Assembly: GCF_026013365.1 (NCBI RefSeq)
Contig: NZ_JAPDOE010000001.1
Location: 310,001-374,000, forward strand
DNA from: Paenibacillus sp. LS1
Lineage (GTDB): Bacteria > Bacillota > Bacilli > Paenibacillales > Paenibacillaceae
Direction: 5' to 3'
Length of the DNA: 64,000 nucleotides
The notes under the pieces are model-generated. The model was given only the letters and a program-made list of their open reading frames with translations, searched no databases and was not told where the DNA came from. The position numbers were made by a program, and so were the translations under genes. This document shows, in pieces, positions 17,601 to 25,490 of this stretch; the stretch's first letter is position 1, and every line of letters starts with the position of its first letter.

Positions 17601-19799
17601 TATGTTTTCCATATCTATGCAGAAGATGATACATCCAATTATGTCGATAAGGAAGTGAAGCTGACCATATACCCTGAGGAGGAGAATAAGGCCCCTGAAG
17701 GACTGACCGCAACTTTAACCGGGCCGAATTCCGTTCTGCTGAACTGGCAGGAGGTCAAAGGAGCAACCTACTACGCTATCTATCGCAAGCAAGGATCAGC
17801 GGGCACCTATACGAAATGGAAAGAAACCACTTCGACTGAATGGACCGATGCTGATCTGAAATCCGGTACTCTATACGCTTACCAGGTTGCTGGTGGCGGC
17901 AATGCAGGAGAAACGGCGAAAAGTGAAGCTGTGAGTACAACCACCCTTTCTGCCATTCAAGTTACGGAGTCGATGGTCAAGGCTTCATCCAAGCAATGGG
18001 ATGCAAGCGACTCAACAGGAATCGGGACTCCCGAGAGTAATGGATGGCGTGCGTTCGATGGCAATACAGAAACGGCACCTGATGCTTTGACCAACCCAAG
18101 CTGGATTCTGATTGATTTAGGTCAAAACAATGCACCGATCCTGAGCGGTGTGAAATTTTATCCGCGCAGTACACATCTTAATCGAATGAAGGATGCTGTC
18201 ATTCAAGGCTCGAATGATGGTACAACGTTTGAAAATCTGTACACTGTCGGAACCATCTCTACTGCCAAATGGTACTTTGCTGGAATTATGAACGATAAGG
18301 GATATCGATATCTTCGGTATTACACACCTAAGGGCAATGCCAATGTGGCAGAACTTGAATTCTACCAAAAAGTAGTACACGTAGATGAGCCTAACCAAGC
18401 CCCCATGTTTGCCGATTTGGCTCCAGTGACGGTGACGGCAGGGCAAGAGGTGAAGCAGACGCTTATCGCTACGGACCCGGAAGGGGATTCCATCACGTAT
18501 GCGGGTATAGATCTGCCAGCAGGAGCGAAGTTGGATACAGCTACGGGTGAATTCAGCTGGACGCCAGAAGTAGCAGGGAGCTATGTGCTCCACTTCAAAG
18601 CGAGTGATGCCAAAGGTGCAGCAACAGCTGTTATCTGGACCATCACGGTAAAAGAAATAGCAGAACCGCAGCCAGAAACGGAAAATTCGGCTACGCTACG
18701 CGGACCCTTAACAGCTGCGCCGGGGCAATCAGTGGACTTGAACATCGGTGTACATGGCGTCACGGATGGTTTCACAACGGCACAATTGACCGTAACTTAC
18801 GATACGTACAAGTTGCAATTCCCCACAACCGAGGATGAACAAGGACATATTATTCTGGGTGATGAAGCAGTGACTTCTTCAGAAGAAGGCTTGCAAATCA
18901 TCGGAACAGGGGTGAGACCGGAATCCGGTGAGATTCTCCTTATTGTGGCTAACACGAACCAGAATCAAATTACCAATTCTGGCGATCTTATCGCTCTGCA
19001 TGGGCAAGTCAAGGCAGATGCGACCACTGGGCAAGCACAAGTCAGCTTAAGTGATTTCGAAGTTTCCGCAGACGGAAATTCTAACATGCTGGATACCTCG
19101 ACAGCGTCAATCGCTATTCAGATTCAAGTCGATAAGACACAGCTGACGGCTGCAATCCAGTCCGCACAATCCCTGCATGCCACGGCAGTGGAAGGAAGCG
19201 ATATAGGACAGTATCCGATTGGGTCCAAAAATATATTTGATGCCTCAATTCAAAGTGCAGTGACCGTTCGTGACAATAGTGGAACCACTCAGGCGGAAGT
19301 GAACACAGCAGTCACTGCTTTACAATCGGCGATTACTACATTCCGAAATAGTGTTCATACGGCAACACCTCAGCCGACAGACCATACTGCGTTGACAGGA
19401 CAGATTCAGTCTGTGCAGGGCAAACTGGCTAAAGCTGTCGCAGGAACCAAGATTGGTCAATATCCGCAGCAAGCTATAACGAGATTACAGACCGTTCTCA
19501 ATGCGGCTATAGAGGTGAAAAACAATAACTCAGCATCACAAGCGAATGTGGATGCAGCGGTGGCCCAGCTTCAATCGGCAGTAAATACATTTGCATCCCA
19601 ATTGATCACCCTCATATCAGGTCAGATACACGTGAGCATCAAGGACTTGTCACTGATTGCGAAGTATTATGGCACCAAATCAACGGATGCAGGCTGGAAT
19701 GTTATTGAGAAAGCTGATTTGTTTGACGGAGGTGAAATCACAATCCGTGAGTTGGCTGCTGTTGCTCAAATGATTGTTGGTGACTGGCTGGAAAAATAA
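14685..19799 (+). CDS. Secreted modular polysaccharide lyase with cohesin, FIVAR and dockerin-like modules
   Basis: Secreted 1704-residue enzyme. A signal peptide ends near V-A-A/D-D (33). An alginate-lyase-like alpha/alpha domain (about 45-430) shares with the lyase at 20994 the motif E-x-x-R-D-x-x-H and a W-x-x-x-x-x-x-I-x-x-A-x-x-F-x-x-N helix. Then follow a CBM6-like beta-sandwich (about 476-632), beta-rich linkers, FN3 (about 1002-1088), F5/8C (about 1090-1230), an Ig/cadherin-like module (about 1237-1324), a cohesin-like module (about 1332-1482), two FIVAR-like three-helix repeats each with the I-G-Q-Y-P signature (about 1485-1640), and a C-terminal dockerin-like pair of segments (about 1646-1704). 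AGGAGG precedes ATG 14685. Uronate-polymer lysis is inferred; the substrate is unknown. The next gene encodes a cohesin-SLH protein. Confidence 0.85.
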   Translation: MKKCCNLMKWMVIRVLVVSLSVVIASVPGKVAADDSVIHSQPAILETISPEGFVHPSVGFTGNALKLMQEKVAIGAEPWASAFEEFRTSPSGSLDYDIRNQSKLDKTKPAYTKIDNDAKAKEAKVDAEAAFTDAVIWAATGDVRYREKAMTIVRLWSQIDPANPKGFTDSHISIGDAMANMVRAAELLRYTESSGEWAWTDEDTTNFTQNYLMAFYDGNFYHNNGRWMNQHGIITQAYMMAAVFSDNQQWYQEAVEWATANKTATFKGQSGDIFHQIRYVTQNERTGAPVEPHVQLVEMFRDMGHASGNTATLSMIAYMAEIQGTKVNPDMASPTFGEVTNAADGVGMFEFLDNRILAGANELARYNLGYDILYTPVNISNAVIGDPAGNYADTVSDNGRGLGYASEVTYGYYMHHMAQPMDPDDERIKYLAQAIEKQGGLETIPSYVLLQGTKDLATGEVVGPPKPLSNPPYTEVKAAYDRLQAFDYIGRSATTSTSTFQDLDGMRSVLYDVRYENQYTWYDLDLDDSYNEITIRAASNSSVGTKVDVILLDGVDGLDHTNVTTADLAKGEVLTTLQVPNTGWWTNYATVSGKLSKPLSGKHLIAFKYYGSANWLSYQIAFDWFAFSDSYAGNEHAALSGVLSGGATETSDGVKLNDGGEISFSKMNFDSGNNSIELQAKTTDAAGQLLLYSGETLVSTYKLPNTSNAMVKFTSEVAAADLAKIKGIHDITLKYKGSSPITVKSYRNIERNRLANVDTSGSQANSIADQAISISGAFEVGKEGRRSYIQTKNGSLVYLSKAALQVDRTKDSIVSFTVRTNGEATLQLQRDSSTAPFATIRVPDTNGEWLRVSTNISDQYVKPDDYPTYVKSLFVSIMTNMEDTEVMLDSYTLDPADTPPVIRLKSEQGFELTSVAAYENGADMNLKVSVEDPDSVNVSLSTDNQAYIDSSGLNRKAGGTLIVKPAGLAPGEYVFHIYAEDDTSNYVDKEVKLTIYPEEENKAPEGLTATLTGPNSVLLNWQEVKGATYYAIYRKQGSAGTYTKWKETTSTEWTDADLKSGTLYAYQVAGGGNAGETAKSEAVSTTTLSAIQVTESMVKASSKQWDASDSTGIGTPESNGWRAFDGNTETAPDALTNPSWILIDLGQNNAPILSGVKFYPRSTHLNRMKDAVIQGSNDGTTFENLYTVGTISTAKWYFAGIMNDKGYRYLRYYTPKGNANVAELEFYQKVVHVDEPNQAPMFADLAPVTVTAGQEVKQTLIATDPEGDSITYAGIDLPAGAKLDTATGEFSWTPEVAGSYVLHFKASDAKGAATAVIWTITVKEIAEPQPETENSATLRGPLTAAPGQSVDLNIGVHGVTDGFTTAQLTVTYDTYKLQFPTTEDEQGHIILGDEAVTSSEEGLQIIGTGVRPESGEILLIVANTNQNQITNSGDLIALHGQVKADATTGQAQVSLSDFEVSADGNSNMLDTSTASIAIQIQVDKTQLTAAIQSAQSLHATAVEGSDIGQYPIGSKNIFDASIQSAVTVRDNSGTTQAEVNTAVTALQSAITTFRNSVHTATPQPTDHTALTGQIQSVQGKLAKAVAGTKIGQYPQQAITRLQTVLNAAIEVKNNNSASQANVDAAVAQLQSAVNTFASQLITLISGQIHVSIKDLSLIAKYYGTKSTDAGWNVIEKADLFDGGEITIRELAAVAQMIVGDWLEK

Positions 19800-19808
19800 A
19801 AATAGGAG

Positions 19809-19849
19809 TAATCATGGGTTGGCGCGTAATGGCGCCTTCCTTCTGATTA
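19809..19849 (+). other. Intercistronic stem-loop between lyase and cohesin-SLH genes
   Basis: GGCGC (19821-19825) pairs with GCGCC (19832-19836), and an outer TAATCA (19809-19814) pairs with TGATTA (19844-19849). There is no T-run, so it is not a standard terminator. It could stabilise an mRNA end or mark a processing site between the two genes. Confidence 0.35.
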
Positions 19850-19873
19850 TTCATGTGACGGGGAGGGCCTCCA

Positions 19874-20920
19874 TTGAGTTTGAAGGCGAGCGTGAAGAAA
19901 ATGAAAATGAGAAAGGTCTGGACAAGTCTTCTGGTGCTACTGATGTCTTGTGCAACGAGCGTGAATGCAGCCACAGAAGCAGAGCAGTCAACACGTCCAA
20001 GTTTTGAGTTAAAGCCGGTGTCTGTCGACAACACACTGGTTGAAATTTCGGTCATCGGACATGATCTTGAGGATCTGTACGCTTATGAAATGAATCTGCA
20101 GTTTGATGCGAATACGCTTCGTTTCTCCAAAGCAAGCGCAGGAAATGCTGGATATACGGTCGTGCCGAAAGTGGAGGGGAACAATCTCCAGATTGCGCAT
20201 ACCAAAGTAGGCAGCGTGAAAGGCGATAGCGGGGATCAATTGTTGACGACCCTACAGTTTAGCGTGCAACGTGCCGGTAAAAGCACGATTACACTTCAGA
20301 ATCTCAAGCTCGTGGATTCAAAGCTGATTATGTCTAAAATGACACCTGCATTGCAGGAGACCATACAGACGGAATCAGGGACCATCTTTAGTGATATAAC
20401 GGGGCATTGGGCAGAGGATTCCATTCAAAAGGCGGTAGCAGCCGGATTTATCGACGGCTATACGGATGGCACGTTCCGTCCCAAGCAGGAGGTCACCCGT
20501 GCCGAGTTTGCTGTTATGTTTAGCAGAGCGCTTAAGCTTGACGTGAATGATTTGCATGCAGCATTTGCCGATGCGAACCAGATCCCGGCTTGGGCTTCCT
20601 CTCATGTGCAAGCAGCAGTGCAGAAGCAGTTTATTACCGGTTATGCTAATCACACGTTCCGACCAAGCACGAAAATGATTCGTGCCGAGATGGCGTCGAT
20701 TGCTGTTCGCGCACTTGGCAAGGAAGGCCATGATGTGACTAACGTGAATGAATTTGCTGATGCAGCCGATATTTCTGCTTGGGCGAAGCCTTTCATTTAT
20801 GAGGCTATAGAATTAAACATTATGCAGGGTATAGGGAATAATCATTTTTCGCCAAAAACGAATGTGACCCGCGCAGAGGCAGTTACCGTGATTTTGAATG
20901 TGTTGGGTAACAAAAATTAA
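19874..20920 (+). CDS. Secreted cohesin-domain protein with three SLH domains (cell-surface anchor)
   Basis: 348 residues. A signal peptide (hydrophobic core V-W-T-S-L-L-V-L-L-M-S, cleavage near V-N-A/A) precedes a cohesin-like beta-sandwich (about 42-165; segments Y-A-Y-E-M-N-L-Q-F-D-A-N-T-L-R-F and Q-L-L-T-T-L-Q-F-S-V are typical). Three S-layer homology domains follow (about 173-222, 232-282, 295-345), each with the F-x-D and G-x-x-x-x-F-x-P-x-x-x-x-x-R-A-E patterns that bind pyruvylated secondary wall polymer. There is no enzyme domain, so the protein looks like a scaffold-anchor. TTG 19874 is chosen because GGGAGGG (19861-19867) lies 6 bases upstream; ATG 19901 is the alternative and would still keep a signal peptide. 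Its likely partner is the dockerin-like end of the preceding lyase. Confidence 0.87.
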   Translation: MSLKASVKKMKMRKVWTSLLVLLMSCATSVNAATEAEQSTRPSFELKPVSVDNTLVEISVIGHDLEDLYAYEMNLQFDANTLRFSKASAGNAGYTVVPKVEGNNLQIAHTKVGSVKGDSGDQLLTTLQFSVQRAGKSTITLQNLKLVDSKLIMSKMTPALQETIQTESGTIFSDITGHWAEDSIQKAVAAGFIDGYTDGTFRPKQEVTRAEFAVMFSRALKLDVNDLHAAFADANQIPAWASSHVQAAVQKQFITGYANHTFRPSTKMIRAEMASIAVRALGKEGHDVTNVNEFADAADISAWAKPFIYEAIELNIMQGIGNNHFSPKTNVTRAEAVTVILNVLGNKN

Positions 20921-20993
20921 TTCAACCATAATTTTAAGATCGATTACATTTTGTTTTTTGTTGTCCATTCACAACTATTAAAGGAGTGATTTT

Positions 20994-22970
20994 ATGTCAC
21001 AACGGTCTACCAAAGCAAAGCTCATGAGTACCATGCTAATCATCATCATGCTTCTGATCCCCGCATATGGTGTAGTTTTACCGAAAACGGCAGAAGCAGC
21101 TACATTCGCTCATCCCGGGATTATGCACAATGCTGAGGATCTCACCCGAATGATTGCCAACCAGAACACAGAACCCTGGAAATCAGCCTTAGCCAATTTC
21201 AAAACAGATAGCAAAGCCTCCTCAACTTATACCAAACAAGGACCTTTTAGTATGGTTTGCAGGAACGATTCGACACTTTCCACATGCACGAATGCCAACA
21301 ACGGAAACAGTGCTTTAGAGAATGACGCGCGAGCTGCATATTATAACGCGCTTCTGTGGAATGTGACCGGAACACAAGCGTATGCCAACAAAGCCATTGA
21401 GATTTTGAATGCCTGGTCAAGCACATTGACTACCATTGCTGGAACTGATGCACAGCTTGCTGCGGGAGATAATGGCATTTTCCTGGCTAATGCAGGCGAA
21501 TTGTTACGCTATAGCAACTCTGGCTGGGCTTCGGCGAATATTACACAACTGGAAACGATGCTGACCAACGTTTTTTATCCTCATATTCAATCACCCGGAG
21601 ATGCCAATTGGGGTGGATCAGCGATGAAATCCATGATTTCCATCGCTATTTTCTCGAACAATCAAACGATGTTTGATTCTGCAATATCCAATTTCAGAAC
21701 GAATGCTTGTGCTTCGGTTACACGAAACGTAATGTCTACGGGACAAATTTCTGAATCCGGTCGGGATCAGATCCATGCACTTGGCGGACTTGGTAACTTG
21801 ACAGTAGTCGCAGAAATCGCATGGAAACAGGGTGTGGATTTGTTTGGAGATGGAGATAATCGACTCTTAGCTGGTTCGGAGTATTGGTCTAATTATAATC
21901 TGGGTAATGAACCAACGTCATGGGATTCAACATACGGACGTTGTACCATGGGACCTTGGAGTGGCATTAATGGAACGGGAAGAAGTGCTTCCATTGGATG
22001 GGCTCAAAATGAAATAATATATGCTCACTATGTAACGCGTAAAGGATTGACCGCGCCGTATACAACCAGTTATATGAATGGCATGCCGGCGACAAATACC
22101 GATAGCGCGCTGCTCACATTTGCATACAGACTGGGCACCATTACCGATTCAACGAAACCATCAGCACCATTGGGGTTAACAGTCAAGCCGTTGTCAGACA
22201 AAGTCGTTAATCTAAGCTGGTCGCCTTCAACCGATAATGTTGCTGTGAGTGGTTACAAAATATACAAGAATGGGACCATTGTGGGGTACTCACCAACTAC
22301 GGACTATACCGATGCAGGACTGACTGCTTCCACAGCTTATAATTATCAGGTAAGCGCATATGATGCAAAATCGAACACATCTACAACAAGCAGTACGGTG
22401 ACTGCCACAACACTGTCCTCTGCGACTGCGCAGATTTCGTTCTCTTCACAGGACATTGGCAGTGTAGGCGTTGCGGGAAGTTATAGCTACAGCGGCGGAA
22501 CATATACAGTCAAAGCTTCGGGAAGTGATATATGGGATTACGCGGATCAATTCCGATTTGCTTATGTACCGTTAAAAGGGGATCGCACGATTACCGCTCG
22601 GGTTGCCAGCCTGACGAATACACATTCGTCTGCCAAAGCAGGGGTTATGGTTCGGGAATCTCTGTTTGAGGATGCCAGCAATGTGTATGCCGCTATGAAA
22701 CCAGGACTCGCCGTATTCCAAAATCGGACGGCACCAGGTGCAGTAACGAAATCTACAACATCCGCAACGGTAAGTGCACCATATTGGGTTAGAGCGACCA
22801 GATCAGGGAACACTGTTACAACATATATTTCTGCAAATGGCACGACATGGACGCAGACAGGTTCGTCATTAATTTCTGCTGCGAGCACAGCCTATGTAGG
22901 TCTTGCTGTGACATCTCATGCGAACACGACGCTTACAACGGCTACATTTGATAATGTAAGTATCCAGTAG
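20994..22970 (+). CDS. Secreted alginate-lyase-like polysaccharide lyase with FN3 and concanavalin-like module
   Basis: 658 residues. A signal peptide ends near A-E-A/A (35). The catalytic domain (about 36-385) belongs to the same alginate-lyase-like superfamily as the preceding giant lyase: S-G-R-D-Q-I-H-A-L-G matches its F-R-D-M-G-H, and N-L-T-V-V-A-E-I-A and R-L-L-A-G-S-E-Y-W-S-N-Y-N-L-G are characteristic. An FN3 module (about 388-475) and a C-terminal DUF1349/LamG-like beta-sandwich (about 480-658) follow. It has no dockerin, cohesin or SLH, so it should be released rather than displayed. AAAGGAGTG precedes ATG 20994. The product would be unsaturated uronate oligosaccharides for the GH88 downstream; the real substrate is unknown. 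Confidence 0.87.
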   Translation: MSQRSTKAKLMSTMLIIIMLLIPAYGVVLPKTAEAATFAHPGIMHNAEDLTRMIANQNTEPWKSALANFKTDSKASSTYTKQGPFSMVCRNDSTLSTCTNANNGNSALENDARAAYYNALLWNVTGTQAYANKAIEILNAWSSTLTTIAGTDAQLAAGDNGIFLANAGELLRYSNSGWASANITQLETMLTNVFYPHIQSPGDANWGGSAMKSMISIAIFSNNQTMFDSAISNFRTNACASVTRNVMSTGQISESGRDQIHALGGLGNLTVVAEIAWKQGVDLFGDGDNRLLAGSEYWSNYNLGNEPTSWDSTYGRCTMGPWSGINGTGRSASIGWAQNEIIYAHYVTRKGLTAPYTTSYMNGMPATNTDSALLTFAYRLGTITDSTKPSAPLGLTVKPLSDKVVNLSWSPSTDNVAVSGYKIYKNGTIVGYSPTTDYTDAGLTASTAYNYQVSAYDAKSNTSTTSSTVTATTLSSATAQISFSSQDIGSVGVAGSYSYSGGTYTVKASGSDIWDYADQFRFAYVPLKGDRTITARVASLTNTHSSAKAGVMVRESLFEDASNVYAAMKPGLAVFQNRTAPGAVTKSTTSATVSAPYWVRATRSGNTVTTYISANGTTWTQTGSSLISAASTAYVGLAVTSHANTTLTTATFDNVSIQ

Positions 22971-23080
22971 AGACATTGTATGATTGGTCTGGTTCGGATC
23001 ACTTAATATTGATGTCATCATCGTAAAATAGAGCGAGCCAAACACTCTTTATCCGTATTATATTTCAAATAAGAAACAAG

Positions 23081-23124
23081 AAACCTCCAGATTCCACTTT
23101 ATTAGTGGGGTTTGGAGGTTTTTT
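23081..23124 (+). terminator. Terminator between convergent lyase and AraC genes
   Basis: AAACCTCCA (23081-23089) pairs with TGGAGGTTT (23113-23121), with an inner CCAC/GTGG extension, followed by a run of T (23119-23124). The A-rich 5' flank makes it possibly bidirectional. Confidence 0.85.
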
Positions 23125-23164
23125 CATGACAAATGTTTTGGAGGCTAACTTATCTTAGATCACA

Positions 23165-24040
23165 TTATAATGCATTCTTTTTCTGATTTATCTTGTACTT
23201 CAAAGGTGTGACTTGATACGTTTTTTTGAAACACGAGATAAAATGTGAAACATTCTGGAAGCCAACGCGATGGCTTATTACTTCCACGGGCAGGGTTGTC
23301 GTTTCAAGCATATGAGCGGCTACTTTAATTCGTTTTGCAGTAAGGTACTCGCTCAAATTACTCCCAGTTTCTTTTTTGAAAAGCCGGGATACATAGGATC
23401 TTGTAAAATGCAGTTGATCTGCCAGCTTGTTGAGTATGTTAGATTCCATATAATGTTCGTCCAGCCACTGCATAATCAGTTCGGAATGTTCTTTCTTACG
23501 ACGTGTAAGCGTGGACTCCAATTGATTTTCAGGGAAGATCCTTGCCACAGCACTAAGAAACTGAAGAATAAATACGGTAATTTCCTCTTGAGTGTCACCT
23601 TGTTCCATATGAGCAATTTGTCCATAATCCTCCATACAGTAGTTAAAGAGGTTCATATCTCTGCTGAAGTCAAATGCGCGCTCAATCTCACTGGAATAGC
23701 ACAAACGATCAAACCATTCTCTGCGACGTGGATATTCTTTCAAATATTGATTCATAAGCGAATGGTTTACATGGATCACTGCACGTTCGTAAGGACATTC
23801 ATGAGTTACTTTAGCAAAGACTTTGTGTATTTCGAAAGGTTGAAATACAAAGAGCATACCTTTCTTGATTGGATACGTCTTGTTATTCATCACCACAGTG
23901 CCATTGCCTTCAAATACAATCAAGAACTCGCAGCACTGGTGCCAATGATAAAAACTGCTGTTTGATTGACTCGTTCGATGACGATCTGTCCACACCACAG
24001 GTTTTCCATGAAACGGGACTGATTCAAAACCGACTTCCAT
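23165..24040 (-). CDS. AraC family transcriptional regulator
   Basis: 291 residues. An N-terminal cupin sugar-sensing domain (about 20-110) has H-W-H-Q-C-C-E-F and G-M-L-F-V-F-Q-P-F-E-I-H. The C-terminal AraC domain (about 190-290) carries two helix-turn-helices, L-A-D-Q-L-H-F-T-R-S-Y-V-S-R-L-F and I-S-H-R-V-G-F-Q-N-V-S-H-F, ending P-L-K-Y-K. ATG at 24040 is preferred over GTG at 24049 because GGAG lies 8 bases upstream of it. It is divergent from the GH88 gene, so it most likely activates GH88, possibly together with the transporter or the lyases, in response to an uronate oligosaccharide. The inducer is inferred. Confidence 0.9.
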   Translation of the reverse strand: MEVGFESVPFHGKPVVWTDRHRTSQSNSSFYHWHQCCEFLIVFEGNGTVVMNNKTYPIKKGMLFVFQPFEIHKVFAKVTHECPYERAVIHVNHSLMNQYLKEYPRRREWFDRLCYSSEIERAFDFSRDMNLFNYCMEDYGQIAHMEQGDTQEEITVFILQFLSAVARIFPENQLESTLTRRKKEHSELIMQWLDEHYMESNILNKLADQLHFTRSYVSRLFKKETGSNLSEYLTAKRIKVAAHMLETTTLPVEVISHRVGFQNVSHFISCFKKTYQVTPLKYKINQKKNAL

Positions 24041-24122
24041 GAAAATCACTCCACACCATTTTTACTAGATTGTAGCATTGCTTTATCTTTTGTCAAAAGT
24101 GCAACAGAACGGTATTTTCATT

Positions 24123-24149
24123 AAACGCAGCAAAACTATTGCGGGTTTT
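24123..24149 (+). promoter_or_regulatory. Imperfect palindrome between araC-type gene and GH88
   Basis: AAACGCAGCAA (24123-24133) and TTGCGGGTTTT (24139-24149) pair at 8 of 11 positions around a 5-base centre. It lies in the divergent region and could be an operator for the AraC protein. This is a weak call from symmetry and position only. Confidence 0.3.
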
Positions 24150-24219
24150 AGCATGATACACTGATGCTGTTCTAACTAAATGATGAATGAGAATCCAAAA
24201 CAGGAAAGCGGGAACTGGC

Positions 24220-25377
24220 ATGTTAAATACAGAAGAGCAACGAGTCTGGTTACAAGATATTGAGCAACGGATCATTCAAAAATTAGACTGGGTGAGTGAC
24301 AAATCCAAAAATAAAATTCCATACACAACCGTTCATGGTGTACATGATGACCGTTCTGTTGAAAATCCCAGTGGTACACATGCAGATGGCATTAACTGGT
24401 GGACCAATGGTTTCTGGGGCGGAATGATGTGGCAGATGTACCACAACACGGGTCAGGAGAAGTACCAAGCTATTGCAAATATCTCAGAAGACAAGCTCGA
24501 TGCGGGCTTGCAACAGTATTACGGTTTGCATCATGATGTGGGGTTTATGTGGCTGCCAACCAGTGTCGCAAACTATAAACTGACCAAGAATCCTGAATCT
24601 CGAAAACGGGCGCTGCATGCTGCCAACCTGTTGGCAGGACGCTATAATCCGATGGGTGAATTTATTCGCGCATGGAACGACATCAGTGGAGAAGACACTC
24701 GAGGATGGGCCATAATTGACTGTATGTTTAACATCCCCTTACTCTATTGGGCAACGGAAGAAACCGGAGATCCCCGATTCATGCAGATTGCCCTCAAGCA
24801 TGCGGATACGGTCATGAAGACATTCGTACGTCCTGATGGTTCCGTCAATCATATTGTAGAGTTCGATCCGTTTACAGGAGATGTTGTAAAATCATATGGT
24901 GGGCAAGGCTATGGTGAGGGCTCTTCCTGGACGAGAGGTCAGACGTGGGGATTATACGGTTTTATGATGAGTTATATTCATACAGGCAAAGCAGAATATC
25001 TTAATACAGCGAAGCGCATTGCACATTATTTTATCGCTAACATTCCTGACAACGGAATTATTCCGATTGACTTTAGACAACCGAAGGAGCCAGCATATGA
25101 AGATTCAACGGCTGCAGCAATTGCAGCCTGCGGACTTATCGAGATTTCCAAGGCAGTCGAACTTCATGAGAAGGATCTCTATCTGAAACCTGCACTAAAA
25201 TTGTTGAAAACGTTGGACGAGGACAGAGCAGACTGGACCGAAGATTGCGATTGTATTCTCAAAAATGGATCGGCAGCGTATCATGCCAAAGAGCATCATC
25301 AATCCATTATTTATGGAGATTATTACTTTATCGAAGCCATTTATAAGTTAAAAGGAACCGACTTGTATTTCTGGTGA
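24220..25377 (+). CDS. GH88 unsaturated uronyl hydrolase
   Basis: Cytoplasmic enzyme, 385 residues, that hydrates and releases the 4,5-unsaturated uronic acid left at the non-reducing end by polysaccharide lyases. The GH88 acidic pair is visible: Asp106 in H-H-D-V-G-F-M-W and Asp167 in W-A-I-I-D-C-M-F-N. W-W-T-N-G-F-W-G-G-M-M-W (60-71) and G-S-S-W-T-R-G-Q-T-W-G-L-Y-G are family hallmarks. There is no signal peptide. ATG 24220 is preferred over ATG 24187, which has no ribosome site; 24220 has AGGAAAGCGGGA upstream. It sits between the lyase cluster and the first importer, the logical place for a lyase-product hydrolase. It ends at its own terminator. Confidence 0.92.
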   Translation: MLNTEEQRVWLQDIEQRIIQKLDWVSDKSKNKIPYTTVHGVHDDRSVENPSGTHADGINWWTNGFWGGMMWQMYHNTGQEKYQAIANISEDKLDAGLQQYYGLHHDVGFMWLPTSVANYKLTKNPESRKRALHAANLLAGRYNPMGEFIRAWNDISGEDTRGWAIIDCMFNIPLLYWATEETGDPRFMQIALKHADTVMKTFVRPDGSVNHIVEFDPFTGDVVKSYGGQGYGEGSSWTRGQTWGLYGFMMSYIHTGKAEYLNTAKRIAHYFIANIPDNGIIPIDFRQPKEPAYEDSTAAAIAACGLIEISKAVELHEKDLYLKPALKLLKTLDEDRADWTEDCDCILKNGSAAYHAKEHHQSIIYGDYYFIEAIYKLKGTDLYFW

Positions 25378-25383
25378 ACTTTG

Positions 25384-25416
25384 GAGGACTTGCTTATATA
25401 GCTTGTCCTCTTTTTA
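25384..25416 (+). terminator. Terminator after GH88
   Basis: GAGGAC (25384-25389) pairs with GTCCTC (25405-25410), with an inner GCT/AGC, followed by TTTTT. Confidence 0.8.
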
Positions 25417-25434
25417 TGTTTGATTTTTTATTAC

Positions 25435-25450
25435 AAAACAAAGTTGTTTT
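25435..25450 (+). promoter_or_regulatory. 16-base palindrome upstream of the first importer
   Basis: AAAACAA-AG-TTGTTTT has perfect 7-base arms, 41 bases before the predicted permease start. Its position suggests an operator for the downstream YesN-type regulator or the AraC protein, but no assignment can be made from sequence. Confidence 0.4.
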
Positions 25451-25490
25451 TCCGTACTAAGGGCGTTGGATTTTACCTCTTAGGTTATTT

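Noticed and set aside
19131..19620. Repeat-like pair in the lyase considered as a DNA repeat or recombination site
   Set aside because: The similarity is at protein level (two FIVAR-like helical repeats); the DNA is too diverged to be a recent duplication.
23270..23965. Open frame of 231 codons on the + strand
   Set aside because: It is exactly antisense to the AraC-family gene, has no ribosome site and its translation shows no domain pattern.
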